A DNA stretch of 15,888 bases from Euryarchaeota archaeon UBA250 (lineage in GTDB: Archaea > Thermoplasmatota > Poseidoniia > Poseidoniales > Thalassarchaeaceae): assembly GCA_002504845.1 (NCBI GenBank), contig DATW01000006.1:1-15888 (forward strand), in the 5' to 3' direction. The position numbers and the translations under genes were made by a program. This document shows positions 15,601-15,888 of this stretch, piece after piece. The notes under the pieces were generated by a model that was not told the origin of the DNA, made no database searches, and saw nothing but the letters and a program-made list of their open reading frames with translations. Position 1 is the stretch's first letter. Each line of letters opens with the position of its first letter.

Positions 15601-15888
15601 ATGAATGCCACTAAGATTGCCTCATTCTGCCTATGCCTGTCTATGCTTGCGACCGCTTTCTCCGGGTGCCTAAGCTCAGATGAAACAGAACCTGACTCCG
15701 ATCCAGAGCTCGATGACTGGAATGTTTTCTACGTCCAATCTGAATCTGAATTACCGACATGCGGATCAGATCAAGATGGAAGGCTGTACTACGTCGCAGG
15801 AGACTCGTCCTTCCAAACATGTTCAGACAACACTTGGACCACTGTCGATTTAACGGGGCCCCAGGGAGCCACAGGAGCACAGGGCCCA
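15601..15888 (+). CDS. Collagen-like lipoprotein, N-terminal part (3' end outside window)
   Basis: The first 96 codons of an open frame that runs off the window. Seen: a signal peptide (MNATKIASFCLCLSMLATAF) ending in a lipobox-like FSGC at about residues 20-23, so Cys23 would be lipidated and the protein anchored outside the membrane. An acidic linker (SSDETEPDSDPELDD) follows, then a small segment of about 40 residues with two cysteines (LPTCGSDQDGRLYYVAG ... QTCSDNTW). Last come Gly-X-Y triplets beginning GPQGATGAQGP, the start of a collagen-like stalk. The likely role is a surface fibre or display protein. The start is the only ATG before the hydrophobic signal. How far the collagen repeat extends, and what lies after it, cannot be seen. 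The short segment QDGRLYYVAGDSSFQTC followed by SDNTW resembles a small surface module often placed before Gly-X-Y repeats; that comparison is from memory. Confidence 0.75.
   Translation, partial: MNATKIASFCLCLSMLATAFSGCLSSDETEPDSDPELDDWNVFYVQSESELPTCGSDQDGRLYYVAGDSSFQTCSDNTWTTVDLTGPQGATGAQGP

Overview
This window most likely comes from a marine archaeon of the Marine Group II type (Poseidoniales) or a close relative. That is an inference, not a proof. It rests on TATA-like boxes about 25-27 nt upstream of several start codons (leaderless-type promoters), a strong GAGGTGA ribosome binding site in front of one gene, dense packing with very small gaps, a large cell-surface protein built from aspartate-rich calcium-binding repeats with a C-terminal membrane anchor, and a mix of bacterial-like enzymes (MsrA, DeoA, an AlkB-type monooxygenase). 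No rRNA, tRNA, transposase, integrase or CRISPR array was seen.

Region 1 (1-6368) is mostly metabolic and housekeeping. It starts inside guaB (IMP dehydrogenase, with the catalytic cysteine loop at the very edge). A large orphan SF2 helicase runs convergently to guaB with 6 nt between them. Divergent from the helicase lies msrA, then an AlkB-type membrane di-iron monooxygenase. That gene ends exactly where the convergent deoA (thymidine phosphorylase) ends.

Region 2 (6369-11281) opens with a divergent promoter region between deoA and a 1190-residue surface protein. The surface protein has a signal segment, nine ELWxxDGT-like repeats, an Ig-like domain, thrombospondin type 3 repeats with recurring cysteine pairs, and a C-terminal transmembrane anchor. 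A seven-repeat WD40 protein follows, probably translationally coupled through a GTGA overlap.

Region 3 (11283-15888) is the least understood. A small two-helix membrane protein is convergent with the WD40 gene. A well-formed TATA box then starts a forward series: a tiny two-helix protein with an acidic tail, a 682-residue soluble protein I cannot assign to any family, a DUF4126 membrane protein, a four-helix membrane protein of unknown function, and the start of a collagen-like lipoprotein cut by the window end. The tiny protein and the 682-residue protein are 11 nt apart and probably form an operon. They are the best candidates here for something undescribed. No stretch over 300 bases lacks a gene.
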